Assembly: GCA_024276195.1 (NCBI GenBank)
Contig: JAJRXR010000050.1
Location: 1 to 64,000, forward strand
Source: Planctomycetota bacterium
Lineage (GTDB): Bacteria > Planctomycetota > Phycisphaerae > Phycisphaerales > UBA1924
DNA: 64,000 nucleotides
Direction of reading: 5' to 3'
Position numbers and translations under genes: made by a program. How positions within the stretch are numbered: position 1 is the stretch's first letter; the number at the start of each line of letters is the position of its first letter. Below are positions 49,837-58,605 of the stretch, in pieces. The notes beneath the pieces are model-generated. The model saw only the letters and a list, made by a program, of their open reading frames with translations. It was not told where the DNA came from and did no database searches.

Positions 49837-50121
49837 ATGGGACGAAGCCTCAAAAAAGGCCCGCACGTTGACGAGAAGCTCTACCAGAAGGTGGAGAAGA
49901 TGCAGGCGAGCGGCGGGCGCAAGCCCATCAAGACCTGGGCCCGGGCGTGCACCATCGTGCCCGAGTTCGTTGGGCACACCTTCCAGGTGCACAACGGGCG
50001 GACCCACCTTGACGTCTTCATCACTGAGGACATGGTCGGGCACAAGCTCGGGGAGTTCGCCGCGACGCGGACCTTCCGCGGGCATACGAACAAGAAGGAA
50101 GGCATCAGGTCCGGGCGCTGA
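49837..50121 (+). CDS. rpsS: 30S ribosomal protein S19
   Basis: A 94-residue uS19 in the 30S head, contacting S13. It has [36 protein letters not shown] and [19 protein letters not shown]. Normal length and motifs. It is followed by rplV at 25 bp. Confidence 0.97.
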   Translation: MGRSLKKGPHVDEKLYQKVEKMQASGGRKPIKTWARACTIVPEFVGHTFQVHNGRTHLDVFITEDMVGHKLGEFAATRTFRGHTNKKEGIRSGR

Positions 50122-50146
50122 GCGTCCGTACTGAGGAGTCATCGCG

Positions 50147-50692
50147 ATGCGATTGGACAGTCCACGACTGAAGAAGAAGAGCGACGAGCTGGGCGTGACG
50201 CCCGAGCAGCTCGCTGACGCCGTCGAGCGCCCGGGGCTCAAGGGCGCCAAGGCGCTCAGCGCCGTCCGGAACTGGATGGCGGGGCGGGACCACCCCAGGT
50301 GCAAGAAGACGGACATCGACCGTCTGAGCGAGGCGTTGGGTGTGGCGGCGAAGGATGTGTGCAGCTTCACGAGCGAGGTCCGCCATCACCGTGGCAGCCC
50401 GCGCAAGGCGAAGCTGGTCGCGGACATGATCCGCGGGCGCCACTCTGATGAGGCGCTCAACATGCTGCAGTTCACGCCCAAACGGGCGGCGGTGAACATC
50501 CGCAAGGCCCTGGACGCGGCGATCGCCGACGCCGAGATCAACGGCGCCGACACAACACGTTGCTTTGTCACCGAGTGCCGAGTTGACAACGGCAAGCACA
50601 TCAAGCGCTTCCGTCCGAAGGACAGGGGTCGGGCGCACCCGATCCTGAAGCGTACGAGCCACATCACCCTGTCTGTGCAGGAGCGAGCCTGA
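50147..50692 (+). CDS. rplV: 50S ribosomal protein L22 with an N-terminal Xre-like helix-turn-helix extension
   Basis: A 181-residue uL22, about 70 residues longer than usual (110). The core starts near residue 77 (EVRHHRGSPRKAKLVADMIR) and ends with KRTSHITLSVQERA, as normal. The extra N-terminus (about 1-76) contains LGVTPEQLADAVERPGLKG, ALSAVRNWMAGRDHPRCKK and DRLSEALGVAAKDV, which fits an Xre-type helix-turn-helix. The start has GAGGAG eight bases upstream, so the extension is real. What the extra domain binds (rRNA, its own operon DNA or mRNA) is unknown. The stop overlaps rpsC (TGATG). Confidence 0.9.
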   Translation: MRLDSPRLKKKSDELGVTPEQLADAVERPGLKGAKALSAVRNWMAGRDHPRCKKTDIDRLSEALGVAAKDVCSFTSEVRHHRGSPRKAKLVADMIRGRHSDEALNMLQFTPKRAAVNIRKALDAAIADAEINGADTTRCFVTECRVDNGKHIKRFRPKDRGRAHPILKRTSHITLSVQERA

Positions 50693-51396
50693 TGGGACAG
50701 AAATCACACCCGTTTGGGTTCCGCCTCGGGATCACCGAGACTCACCGCAGCCGCTGGTACGCGCCCAAGGCGCTCTACGGCGAGCTGCTGGTCGAGGACG
50801 AGAAGATCCGGCGGTACCTGGATCATCGTCTTAACCGCACACCCCCGAACGCGGCGGTCTCGGACATTCACATCGAGCGCACCCGCGAGGAGCTCAAGAT
50901 CATCGTCCGGACGGCGCGTCCGGGGCTGGTGATCGGCCCCAAGGGAGCCGAGGTCGATCGGATGACCGAGGAGCTGCGGTACATGACCGGGCGGAAGGTT
51001 TCGATCTCGATCTTGGAGATCAAGAACCCGGACATGGACGCGCAGCTGGTGGCCGACGGGGTTGCCGAGCAGCTCAAGCGGCGTATGGGATTCCGGCGTG
51101 TCGTGAAGATGCGCGGCGAGAACGTGATGCAGCAGGGCGCCAAGGGCGTGCGGATCCAGGTCAAGGGTCGTCTGGGCGGGGCCGAGATGAGCCGGTCGAT
51201 GGATGTCCGCCTCGGGGCGTTGCCCCTGAGCACGCTGCAGGCCGAGATTGATTACGGGTTCTCCGAGAGCCGGACGACTTACGGGATCATCGGGGTCAAG
51301 TGCTGGATCTACAAGGGTCTGTACTCCGAGGGTCAGGAAGACGAGCGTCAGACGGACGCGGCGGGCGGGCAGGCCCGGGCGCGTGGGCGCCGATAA
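50692..51396 (+). CDS. rpsC: 30S ribosomal protein S3
   Basis: A 234-residue uS3 with a KH domain (HIERTREELKIIVRTARPG, VIGPKGAEVDRM) and a C-terminal domain (YGFSESRTTYGIIGVKCWIY). It lies at the mRNA entry and has helicase function with S4 and S5 in other bacteria. The C-terminus is a short basic tail. Normal length. A 66-bp gap precedes rplP. Confidence 0.96.
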   Translation: MGQKSHPFGFRLGITETHRSRWYAPKALYGELLVEDEKIRRYLDHRLNRTPPNAAVSDIHIERTREELKIIVRTARPGLVIGPKGAEVDRMTEELRYMTGRKVSISILEIKNPDMDAQLVADGVAEQLKRRMGFRRVVKMRGENVMQQGAKGVRIQVKGRLGGAEMSRSMDVRLGALPLSTLQAEIDYGFSESRTTYGIIGVKCWIYKGLYSEGQEDERQTDAAGGQARARGRR

Positions 51397-51462
51397 ACGC
51401 GGCTTTACGAGTACGGCTTTCCGAGTACGGGCTGACGAGAAGCAGATTCGAGGAACGAAGCG

Positions 51463-51888
51463 ATGCCTCCTTATAAGATCCCCAAGCGAGTCAAACACCG
51501 CAAAGAGTTCCGGCGTGTCCGGGACCGGAAGGCGACGAAGGGCAACTACGTTGCGTTCGGCGACTTCGGTCTCCAGGCGCTCGAGGGCTGCTGGCTCAAG
51601 AGCAACTGCATCGAGGCCGGTCGCGTGGCGGCGCAGCACTACCTCAAGCGTGAGGGCAAGCTGTTTATCCGTGTGTTCCCGGACAAGCCGGTGAGCAAGA
51701 AGCCGCTCGAGACGCGCATGGGCAAGGGCAAGGCGGATGTGGATTACTGGGCGGCGCGTGTCAAGCCCGGGACGGTCCTGTTCGAGCTTGCGGGCGTGAG
51801 CGAGGCGCGGGCCAAGGGCGCGTTCCACCGGGTTGCGATGAAGATGCCGATCCGATGCCGCATGGTCGGGCGGCGAGTGACGGTCTGA
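51463..51888 (+). CDS. rplP: 50S ribosomal protein L16
   Basis: A 141-residue uL16 near the A site. It has [37 protein letters not shown], and the C-terminal [19 protein letters not shown]. Normal length. The ATG has GAGGAACGAAGCG before it. It is followed by rpmC at 14 bp. Confidence 0.96.
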   Translation: MPPYKIPKRVKHRKEFRRVRDRKATKGNYVAFGDFGLQALEGCWLKSNCIEAGRVAAQHYLKREGKLFIRVFPDKPVSKKPLETRMGKGKADVDYWAARVKPGTVLFELAGVSEARAKGAFHRVAMKMPIRCRMVGRRVTV

Positions 51889-51902
51889 GGAAGGACGAAG
51901 CG

Positions 51903-52121
51903 ATGGGCGCAATGCTCGAGACAGACAAGAAGAGCGAGCGGCTGGTCTCGTCCCTGAAGGACGAGGAGATCGTCGTCGAGGTCAGGCGTCTGCGGACGAG
52001 CCTGATGACGATGCGGAGCCAGTCGGTCAGTGAGAAGGTCGAGGATACGACACAGTTCGGCAAGACCCGGCGTGATATCGCCCGCCTGCTGGGCGAGCAG
52101 ACCCGACGGGCACAGGCCTAA
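51903..52121 (+). CDS. rpmC: 50S ribosomal protein L29
   Basis: A 72-residue uL29, a two-helix protein at the tunnel exit. It has LVSSLKDEEIVVEVRRLR, the conserved helix TQFGKTRRDIARLLGEQTRR and a short tail. The ATG at 51903 follows GAGGAAGGACGAAGCG; the longer frame from 51855 is antisense-like read-through of rplP. It is followed by rpsQ at 13 bp. Confidence 0.92.
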   Translation: MGAMLETDKKSERLVSSLKDEEIVVEVRRLRTSLMTMRSQSVSEKVEDTTQFGKTRRDIARLLGEQTRRAQA

Positions 52122-52134
52122 GAAGGACGGACGC

Positions 52135-52410
52135 ATGAGCGAGCAGCAAGGCCAGAGCAGCACGGGCGCCAGGACGGGTGTCGTCGAGTCGGACTCGCGC
52201 GACAAGACCCGCAAGGTGGTCATCGAGTTCCAGTCTCGTCACCCGAAGTACGGGAAGTACATCGGGCGTCGGACGGTGCTGCATGTGCATGACGAGAACA
52301 ACGAGTCGCACACCGGGGATGTGGTGGAGGTTGTGCCCTGCCGCCCGGTGAGCAAAACCAAGTCGTGGACGATCAGCCGGATCGTGGACAAGCGTTCCGA
52401 CGCGATGTGA
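52135..52410 (+). CDS. rpsQ: 30S ribosomal protein S17
   Basis: A 91-residue uS17. The OB-fold signature is TGVVESDSRDKTRKVVIEF with HPKYGKYIGRRTVLHVHDE, and later GDVVEVVPCRPVSKTKSW. A short Ser/Gln/Gly-rich N-terminus (SEQQGQSSTGA) precedes the core. The ATG at 52135 has AGGACGGACGC in front. It is followed by rplN at 33 bp. Confidence 0.94.
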   Translation: MSEQQGQSSTGARTGVVESDSRDKTRKVVIEFQSRHPKYGKYIGRRTVLHVHDENNESHTGDVVEVVPCRPVSKTKSWTISRIVDKRSDAM

Positions 52411-52443
52411 GCAAAGGCCGCCCGAGCGGGCGGAGGTTGAGCG

Positions 52444-52830
52444 ATGCTTCAGCAAGAATCACGGTGCGAAGTCGCCGACAACTCAGGGGCCAAGATCGCC
52501 ATGGTCATCCGCGTCTACGGCGGCTCGACCGGGCGTGGGCAGTACACCCGCAAGACCGCGGGCGTCGGCGATCGGGTCCTGGTGACGGTCAAGAAGTCCC
52601 TGCCCGGGTCGGAGATCAAGTCCGGCGACATGTCCAAGGCGGTTGTTGTCCGCACGGCCAAGTCCACCCGGCGCAAGGACGGGTCCTACGTCAAGTTCGA
52701 TTCGAGCGCGGTGGTGCTCATCGGCGACGACGGGAACCCCAAGGGCACGCGCATCTTCGGGCCAGTCGCCCGCGAGCTGCGCGAGCGGAACTATATGAAG
52801 ATTGTCTCGCTCGCTTCGGAGGTGGTGTGA
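52444..52830 (+). CDS. rplN: 50S ribosomal protein L14
   Basis: A 128-residue uL14 at the subunit interface. It has [39 protein letters not shown] and [20 protein letters not shown]. Slightly longer than the usual 122 because of a small loop around [14 protein letters not shown]. The stop overlaps the rplX ATG by one base (TGATG). Confidence 0.96.
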   Translation: MLQQESRCEVADNSGAKIAMVIRVYGGSTGRGQYTRKTAGVGDRVLVTVKKSLPGSEIKSGDMSKAVVVRTAKSTRRKDGSYVKFDSSAVVLIGDDGNPKGTRIFGPVARELRERNYMKIVSLASEVV

Positions 52831-53162
52831 TGCCCAGGCACGTACGCAAGGGAGACCAGGTGATTGTCACCGCGGGCAGCGAGAAGGGCAAGACCGGCGA
52901 GATTACCGCCATCCTGACCCAGAGGGACCAGGTCGTCGTCAAGGGGCTCAACCTCAAGACCAAGCGACTCAAGCCCACGCAGCTCAACCCGCAGGGCGGC
53001 GTCATCACCAAGGAAGCCCCGATCCACATCTCCAACGTCAGCCCCGTGGTTGACGGCAGGGCGACGCGGGTCCGGTTTGAGACGAAGGACGACGGGTCAA
53101 AGGTTCGCGTCGCGGCGCGCGGCGGCAAGGTGCTCGGCGAGGTCCGCGGACCACGGAAGTAA
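52830..53162 (+). CDS. rplX: 50S ribosomal protein L24
   Basis: A 110-residue uL24, an assembly initiator with a KOW motif: VRKGDQVIVTAGSEKGKTGE. It continues VVVKGLNLKTKRLKP and GGVITKEAPIHISNVSPV, as expected. Normal length. It is preceded by rplN with a one-base overlap, suggesting coupling. Confidence 0.95.
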   Translation: MPRHVRKGDQVIVTAGSEKGKTGEITAILTQRDQVVVKGLNLKTKRLKPTQLNPQGGVITKEAPIHISNVSPVVDGRATRVRFETKDDGSKVRVAARGGKVLGEVRGPRK

Positions 53163-53208
53163 GAACGAACGACTGCCCGGGGCGGCGCCCCGGAGATGGT
53201 GACCAGAT

Positions 53209-53844
53209 ATGGCCAAGGACAAGAAGAAAAAGGGCGCAGAGCCGACCCCCCAGGAGCTTGAGGCTCTGAAGGATTCGGGGACGCCGCGCATGAAGACGAA
53301 GTTCGAGGACGAGGTGCGTCCGAAGATCGCCGAGAAGTTTGGCGTGACCAACCCGATGGCGATGCCCGAGCTCGAGAAGATCGTCATCAACATCAACATG
53401 GGGCGGCACCTCGACGGCACCAAGATCCCGGGCAACATCAGGGAGACCATCCTTGACACGCTCACCAAGATCTCTGGCCAGAAGCCGATCATGATCGTCG
53501 CCAAGAAGAGCGTGTCGAACTTCAAGGTCCGGGCCGGGTACGAGACGGCGGCGATGGTGACGATGCGGCGCGAGCGGATGTGGCACTTCCTGGATCGGCT
53601 GATCAACCTGACGGCGCCGCGGATCAAGGACTTCCGGGGTCTGAACGACAAGTCGTTCGACCAGCAGGGCAACTACTCGGTGGGGCTGACAGAGCAGGGC
53701 GTGTTCCCCGAGATCAATATGGCCGAGGTGAACTTCACCCACGGGATGAACATCAACTTCGGGTTTTCCAGGTCGAGTCCGGAGCTGAGCCGGTTCGTGC
53801 TGGGCGAGCTTGGGATGCCGTTCAAGAAGCCCGAGGACAACTGA
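53209..53844 (+). CDS. rplE: 50S ribosomal protein L5
   Basis: A 211-residue uL5, 5S rRNA-binding. The core (about residues 30-210) has VTNPMAMPELEKIVININMG, FKVRAGYETAAMVTMRRER and FPEINMAEVNFTHGMNINF. The N-terminal 30 residues (AKDKKKKGAEPTPQELEAL) are a basic, probably disordered extension not found in most bacteria. The gap to rpsN is 66 bp. Confidence 0.95.
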   Translation: MAKDKKKKGAEPTPQELEALKDSGTPRMKTKFEDEVRPKIAEKFGVTNPMAMPELEKIVININMGRHLDGTKIPGNIRETILDTLTKISGQKPIMIVAKKSVSNFKVRAGYETAAMVTMRRERMWHFLDRLINLTAPRIKDFRGLNDKSFDQQGNYSVGLTEQGVFPEINMAEVNFTHGMNINFGFSRSSPELSRFVLGELGMPFKKPEDN

Positions 53845-53910
53845 CGCGAGACCATTGACGCGAGAAGCAAAGAGGGCCTGCAAAGCGGGTCCGAGGGAGC
53901 GAGCCAAAGT

Positions 53911-54096
53911 ATGGCAACGAAAGCGCAAGTCGCCAAGAGCAAGAGAACTCCGAAGTATTCGTCGCGATTGGTGCGTCGGTGCGAGCTGACGGGGCGTTCG
54001 CGGAGCGTGTACCGCAAGTTCCGGATCAGCCGGATCATGCTGCGGAAGTTGGCGCTCGAGGGCAAGATCCCCGGGATGCGCAAGGCGAGCTGGTAA
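53911..54096 (+). CDS. rpsN: 30S ribosomal protein S14, short form without zinc ligands
   Basis: A 61-residue uS14 of the short (type Z) length: [19 protein letters not shown] and [26 protein letters not shown] end (IPGMRKASW). The short form normally has two CxxC pairs binding zinc. Here only Cys24 remains; the others are Thr27, Ser40 and Met43. It is therefore probably zinc-free. Zinc-independent S14 is usually the longer form, so the combination is notable. The start has GAGGGAGCG upstream. Confidence 0.95.
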   Translation: MATKAQVAKSKRTPKYSSRLVRRCELTGRSRSVYRKFRISRIMLRKLALEGKIPGMRKASW

Positions 54097-54158
54097 GGAC
54101 GGGCAACAAGCCGCGTGCGCCGAGGGGCGACGCGGAGCAAGAGGCAAGGGAAGGCAAT

Positions 54159-54557
54159 ATGTCGCTGAATGATCCCATCGCGGACATGCTCACACGGATC
54201 CGGAACGCAACGCGCAACCGCGCGAAGTCGGTGGTGTGCATGAACAGCAAGGTGTGCCGCGGCATCGCGGACGTTCTGACCCAGGAGGGGTACGTCAAGG
54301 GCTTCGAGGTCCACGACGACGCCCGCCAGGGCACGATCCACATCGACCTGAAGTATGGCCCCCGGGGCGAGACGATCCTGCACTCGATCACGCGGACCTC
54401 CAAGCCAGGGCGGCGTGAGTACCGCAGGGTCGAGGGGATCCCGTCGCCCGTGCAGGGGCTGGGGATTTCGATTGTCTCGACGAGCCGGGGCGTGCTCAGC
54501 GACCGTCGCTGCCGCGAGGAGCGTGTGGGCGGCGAGCTGCTCTGCACGGTGCACTAG
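54159..54557 (+). CDS. rpsH: 30S ribosomal protein S8
   Basis: A 132-residue uS8, a 16S rRNA binder and spc-operon repressor in E. coli. It has NDPIADMLTRIRNATRN, SKPGRREYRRVEGIPSP and the C-terminal GISIVSTSRGVLSDR-type block. The C-terminus differs slightly (REERVGGELLCTVH). The ATG at 54159 has AAGGGAAGG upstream. It is followed by rplF at 78 bp. Confidence 0.95.
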   Translation: MSLNDPIADMLTRIRNATRNRAKSVVCMNSKVCRGIADVLTQEGYVKGFEVHDDARQGTIHIDLKYGPRGETILHSITRTSKPGRREYRRVEGIPSPVQGLGISIVSTSRGVLSDRRCREERVGGELLCTVH

Positions 54558-54635
54558 TAAGGAACACAGAGGGCAGGCTGGAATCCCCGGAGTGGAAACG
54601 CCCGGACGACGAGGACAGGCCCGGAGGTACGAACC

Positions 54636-55187
54636 ATGTCTCGGATCGGAAAGAAACCCGTTGATGTTCCCGCGAACGTGAAGGTGTCCATCTCGGGCGC
54701 CAGCATCACGATCGAAGGGCCCAAGGGCTCGCTCAGCTTTACGCATCGCCCCGAGGTCGGCGTGACGTGGGACGAGGGCGAGAAGTCCGTCACCGTCTCG
54801 ATCGACGAGAAGGACATGAAGAACAAGCCCGTGCGGGCGTACTGGGGCACGACCCGGGCGCTGATCGCGAACATGGTCAAGGGCGTGACGGACGGGTACG
54901 AGAAGAAGCTCGAGGTCGTGGGTGTGGGCTGGACGGCCAACGTCGCGGGCCAGAAGCTGGCGCTCAAGGTCGGGTACGCCAACACCGTCGAGGTCGCGAT
55001 CCCGACGGGCGTGAACGTCAAGACCGAGAAGCAGACGATCACGGTCAACGGGACGGACAAGCAGGCGGTGGGGCAGTTCGCCGCGGAGGTCCGGTCGGTG
55101 CGCAAGCCCGAGCCGTACAACGGCAAGGGCATCAAGTACACCGACGAGGTCATCAAGAAGAAGCAGGGCAAGCAGTTCGGCAGCTAA
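54636..55187 (+). CDS. rplF: 50S ribosomal protein L6
   Basis: A 183-residue uL6, made of two related beta-alpha domains. It has MSRIGKKPVDVPANVKVSI, GTTRALIANMVKGVTDGYEK and VRSVRKPEPYNGKGIKY. Normal length and motifs. It lies between rpsH and rplR as in the spc operon. Confidence 0.96.
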   Translation: MSRIGKKPVDVPANVKVSISGASITIEGPKGSLSFTHRPEVGVTWDEGEKSVTVSIDEKDMKNKPVRAYWGTTRALIANMVKGVTDGYEKKLEVVGVGWTANVAGQKLALKVGYANTVEVAIPTGVNVKTEKQTITVNGTDKQAVGQFAAEVRSVRKPEPYNGKGIKYTDEVIKKKQGKQFGS

Positions 55188-55229
55188 ACCCGCCTCCGGA
55201 GCGAAGGCGTCCGGGAGAGGAACGGATCG

Positions 55230-55592
55230 ATGGACAGGAACAAGCTCAAGAGCAAGCAACGCGGGCGCAGGCGGATCGGCATCCGCAAGCGGATCGAGGG
55301 CACACCGGAGCGTCCGCGCCTGCGTGTGTACCGCTCGCTGAACCACATGTACGCCCAGGTGATCGACGACCTGGCGGGCCGCACGCTCGCGTCCGCGTCC
55401 ACGCGGGACAAGGACATGAGCATGGACACGACGGGCAACGCCGGCGCCGCGGAAGCGGTGGGGGCCAAGCTGGCCGAGAAGGCCAAGGCGGCGGGCGTGA
55501 CCAAGGTCGTGTTCGACCGGGGCGGATTCAAGTACCACGGTCGCGTCAAGGCCCTGGCCGACGCGGCCCGCAAGGGCGGGCTCGACTTCTGA
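55230..55592 (+). CDS. rplR: 50S ribosomal protein L18
   Basis: A 120-residue uL18, 5S rRNA-binding. It has [40 protein letters not shown] and the C-terminal [19 protein letters not shown]. Normal length. The ATG has GAGGAACGG upstream. It is followed by rpsE at 75 bp. Confidence 0.95.
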   Translation: MDRNKLKSKQRGRRRIGIRKRIEGTPERPRLRVYRSLNHMYAQVIDDLAGRTLASASTRDKDMSMDTTGNAGAAEAVGAKLAEKAKAAGVTKVVFDRGGFKYHGRVKALADAARKGGLDF

Positions 55593-55667
55593 TGACCCGA
55601 CCGATGACCCGACCGACGACCAAGCACGGGACGCACACCGCGCCCCCGACTCTGAAGGAACGGCGAC

Positions 55668-56447
55668 ATGCCTGAGATTCTCGACGAAACAACCAACCTC
55701 GAAGACCAGACGATCAACATCTACCGCACCGCGGCGACCGTCAAGGGCGGGCGACGCTTCAGCTTTGGCGCGCTCGTTGTGGTCGGCGATCGGCGCGGGC
55801 GCGTCGGCTTCGGCTACGGCAAGTCCAACGAGGTTCCCAACGCCATCGAGAAGGCGCAGAAGTACGCCAAGCGGGCGCTCACGAGTGTCTGCATGGCCGG
55901 CACGACGCTGCCGCACGAGGTCGAGGGGCGCTTCGGTTCGAGCCGCGTCCGTCTGATCCCCGCCAGCCCGGGCACGGGCGTGGTCGCGGGCGGCACCGTT
56001 CGCACCATCCTCGAGATGGCCGGCATTACCGACTGCCTGACCAAGTGCTACGGCTCGACCACCAAGCTCAACACCGTCAAGGCCGTGTTCGACGGCCTGA
56101 GCAAGCTCCAGACCCGCGAAGAGATCGCCGAGCTTCGGGGTGTTGACATCGGATCCACCGACATCGAGCAGCGCATCGAACGCGGCAAGCGCTTCATGCC
56201 CGGCTCGAGCGAGGGCGAGAAGATGAAGGCCCCCGTCAACACCATCGGCCAAGACCGCCAGGGCGGGCGCGGCGGACGCGGTGGGCGCGGCGGAGGACGC
56301 GGCGGCGGTGGCGGTCGCGGCGGACCACGCGGTGGTGGCGGCGGTCGCGGACGACCCCCGATGGGCGCTGGCCCCGGCGCCCCGGCCCCGGCGCCTGCGG
56401 CAGAGGCGCCCGCCTCACCCCCCGAGACTAAGCCCGCTGATTCCTGA
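55668..56447 (+). CDS. rpsE: 30S ribosomal protein S5 with an RGG-rich C-terminal tail
   Basis: A 259-residue uS5, about 90 residues longer than usual. The core has KGGRRFSFGALVVVGDRRG, VGFGYGKSNEVPNAIEKAQ and AGITDCLTKCYGSTTKLN. It is followed (about residues 195-259) by a low-complexity tail of RGG/GRGG repeats and then a Pro/Ala-rich segment (GAPAPAPAAEAPASPP). RGG boxes commonly bind RNA. The spc operon normally has rpmD (L30) between rpsE and rplO; it is absent here. Confidence 0.93.
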   Translation: MPEILDETTNLEDQTINIYRTAATVKGGRRFSFGALVVVGDRRGRVGFGYGKSNEVPNAIEKAQKYAKRALTSVCMAGTTLPHEVEGRFGSSRVRLIPASPGTGVVAGGTVRTILEMAGITDCLTKCYGSTTKLNTVKAVFDGLSKLQTREEIAELRGVDIGSTDIEQRIERGKRFMPGSSEGEKMKAPVNTIGQDRQGGRGGRGGRGGGRGGGGGRGGPRGGGGGRGRPPMGAGPGAPAPAPAAEAPASPPETKPADS

Positions 56448-56533
56448 TCGAGATCTACTGAACCCGCATCGAATCCACCCGGGGGACCATCCCCCGACGA
56501 CACGAGCAACGCCTCGGACCGGAGTACCGGACC

Positions 56534-57160
56534 ATGATGATTCACGAGATTACGGCCCTCGCCGGCAAGCACAAGAAGCGCAAGCGCATCGGGCGCGGGC
56601 AGGGCTCGGGGCACGGCAAGACCGCCGGTCGCGGGCGCAAGGGCGCTGGAGCGCGCTCGGGCAACTCGCGCCTGTTCCAGTTCGAGGGCGGGCAGATGCC
56701 GTACTTCAGGCGTATGCCGAAGATGGGCTTCACCAACGCCAACTTCATGACCCACTTCTGGATCGTCAACATCCGCGACCTGCTCGCGCACGACGATTTC
56801 AAGAAGGGCGGCGTCGTGAACATCGACGGGCTGATCAAGGCCGGGCTGGTCCGCGACACGTCGCGCGATCTCAAGATTCTCGGGGCTCTGCCCGAGGGCG
56901 AGAGCGAGCTCAAGGTCAAGTTTGAGGTCGAGGCCAACCGAGTCTCGGATCCGGCCCGCATCCTGATCGAGGGCGCGGGGGGGTCGGTCAAGGAGACGGG
57001 CACCAGGCGTGACCGCGTCCGCGGGGTGGACCGCAACTCGGACGACCGCTCTCCCAAGAACCAGACCAAGAAGCGTCGCCGGCGTGAGATCCAAGTGGCC
57101 AAGTACGCGGCCGCCGCCAAGGGCGAGGTCATCAAGAGCAACAAGAGCAAGAAGAAGTGA
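56534..57160 (+). CDS. rplO: 50S ribosomal protein L15
   Basis: A 208-residue uL15, about 60 longer than usual. The core (about 1-150) has KRIGRGQGSGHGKTAGRGRK, FEGGQMPYFRRMPKMGF and the late VEANRVSDPARILIEGAGG. The C-terminal 60 residues are basic and low-complexity (RDRVRGVDRNSDDRSP, then KRRRREIQ, ending KSNKSKKK). Probably rRNA-binding tail. It is followed by secY at 71 bp. Confidence 0.94.
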   Translation: MMIHEITALAGKHKKRKRIGRGQGSGHGKTAGRGRKGAGARSGNSRLFQFEGGQMPYFRRMPKMGFTNANFMTHFWIVNIRDLLAHDDFKKGGVVNIDGLIKAGLVRDTSRDLKILGALPEGESELKVKFEVEANRVSDPARILIEGAGGSVKETGTRRDRVRGVDRNSDDRSPKNQTKKRRRREIQVAKYAAAAKGEVIKSNKSKKK

Positions 57161-57231
57161 CGACCCCCCGTGGGGTATTACACCCCGAGTCGTCGGGCAC
57201 GGACGGAATACGACGCTGAGGGTTCGGGACG

Positions 57232-58605
57232 ATGCTGTTTCAGACGATCGCCAACGTCTTTCGAATCAAAGAGCTGCGGAACAAGATCCTGTTCACGCTG
57301 GCCATGCTCGCGGTCTATCGGATCGGGTTCTGGATCCCGCTGCCGGGCGTGGACCAGAGCGAGCTGATCCGGTTCTTCGAGCAGGCCGCGGCCGAGGGCA
57401 GCGCCGCTGGGCGTCTTGCCTCGTACGTTGCGATCTTTTCTGGGGGCTCGTTCGGGCAGTCAACGATTTTTGGCCTGGGGATCATGCCGTACATCACGGC
57501 GGCCATCATCTTCCAGCTCCTGGGCTCGTCCCTGCCCGCGCTCAAGAAGCTCAAGGAAGAAGGCCCCTCGGGCCAGCAGAAGATCCAGGAATGGACCCGC
57601 TACGTCACGGTCGGGCTCTGCATCGTGCAGGCGGTCGGCTGGCTGACGTACATCACCAGTTCCGGGCTCGTATACAGCGATGTTCAGAGCCCGCTCTGGT
57701 GGGTGATGGCGGTGACGGCCTTGACCGCAGGCACGGTCTTCCTGATGTGGCTGGGCGAGCAGATCGACCGCTTCGGCATCGGCAACGGCGTCTCGCTCAT
57801 CATCATGGCCGGCATCCTCACGGGCATGCCCAGCGCCGTGAGGTGGGTGATCAACAACTTCGAGCCGGGCGACCCGACCAAGATGGGCTGGATGGGCCTG
57901 CTGCTGCTCATCGGCGGCTTCATCCTTGTGATCGCCGGGTCGGTGCTCATCACGGTCGCGCAGCGCCGGATACCGGTGCAGCAGGCCAAGCACACCCGCG
58001 GGCGCAAGTCCTTCGGCGGGCAACGCTCCTACCTGCCCCTGCGCGTCAACCACGGCGGCGTGATGCCCATCATCTTCGCCAGCTCGCTCATGGTCTTCCC
58101 ATCGGTCGTCCTGGGCGGGCTCAACGACCAGGTCCAGAACTCGGGCGCCGTGGGCTGGTGGCCCAAGACCACCCAGTGGCTCGACGACGCCTTCGCCATG
58201 GGGCAGTTCCCGTACGTCCTGATGTACATCATCATGGTCTACTTCTTCAGCTTCTTCTGGATCACGGTCCAGTTCAATCCGGAGGAGATGTCCAAGCAGC
58301 TTCGTGACAACGGCTCGTTCGTGCCGGGCCTGCGCCCGGGGCCTCGGACGGCCGAGTACCTCGAAACGGTCATGGAGCGCATCACCTATGTCGGGGCCGC
58401 GTTCCTCGCGATCATCGCGATCATGCCCATGGTCGTGAATACCAAGCTGAATATCGATTTTCAGGTGACACAGTTCCTGGGCGGCACGGGCCTGCTCATC
58501 GTGGTGTCCGTGGCGCTCGACTTCCTGCAACGTGTCGAGGCCGCCCTGCTGATGCGCAACTACGCGGGCTTCCTGGGCGGCGCTGGCGACAAGCCCACGC
58601 GGTAA
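57232..58605 (+). CDS. secY: Preprotein translocase subunit SecY
   Basis: A 457-residue channel subunit with ten predicted membrane helices. It has FRIKELRNKILFTLAMLAVY at the start, LGIMPYITAAIIFQLLGSS (helix 2/plug region), ERIPVQQAK-type RRIPVQQAKHTRGRKSF, and the cytoplasmic loop C5 with RPGPRTAEYLETVMERITYV. Normal length. The usual downstream adk, map and infA are absent; the next gene is rpmJ after 291 bp. Confidence 0.96.
   Translation: MLFQTIANVFRIKELRNKILFTLAMLAVYRIGFWIPLPGVDQSELIRFFEQAAAEGSAAGRLASYVAIFSGGSFGQSTIFGLGIMPYITAAIIFQLLGSSLPALKKLKEEGPSGQQKIQEWTRYVTVGLCIVQAVGWLTYITSSGLVYSDVQSPLWWVMAVTALTAGTVFLMWLGEQIDRFGIGNGVSLIIMAGILTGMPSAVRWVINNFEPGDPTKMGWMGLLLLIGGFILVIAGSVLITVAQRRIPVQQAKHTRGRKSFGGQRSYLPLRVNHGGVMPIIFASSLMVFPSVVLGGLNDQVQNSGAVGWWPKTTQWLDDAFAMGQFPYVLMYIIMVYFFSFFWITVQFNPEEMSKQLRDNGSFVPGLRPGPRTAEYLETVMERITYVGAAFLAIIAIMPMVVNTKLNIDFQVTQFLGGTGLLIVVSVALDFLQRVEAALLMRNYAGFLGGAGDKPTR

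Noticed and set aside
53673..56252. 859-codon minus-strand open frame
   Set aside because: It is antisense to rplE through rpsE and has low-complexity, Arg/His/Val-rich composition typical of shadow frames.
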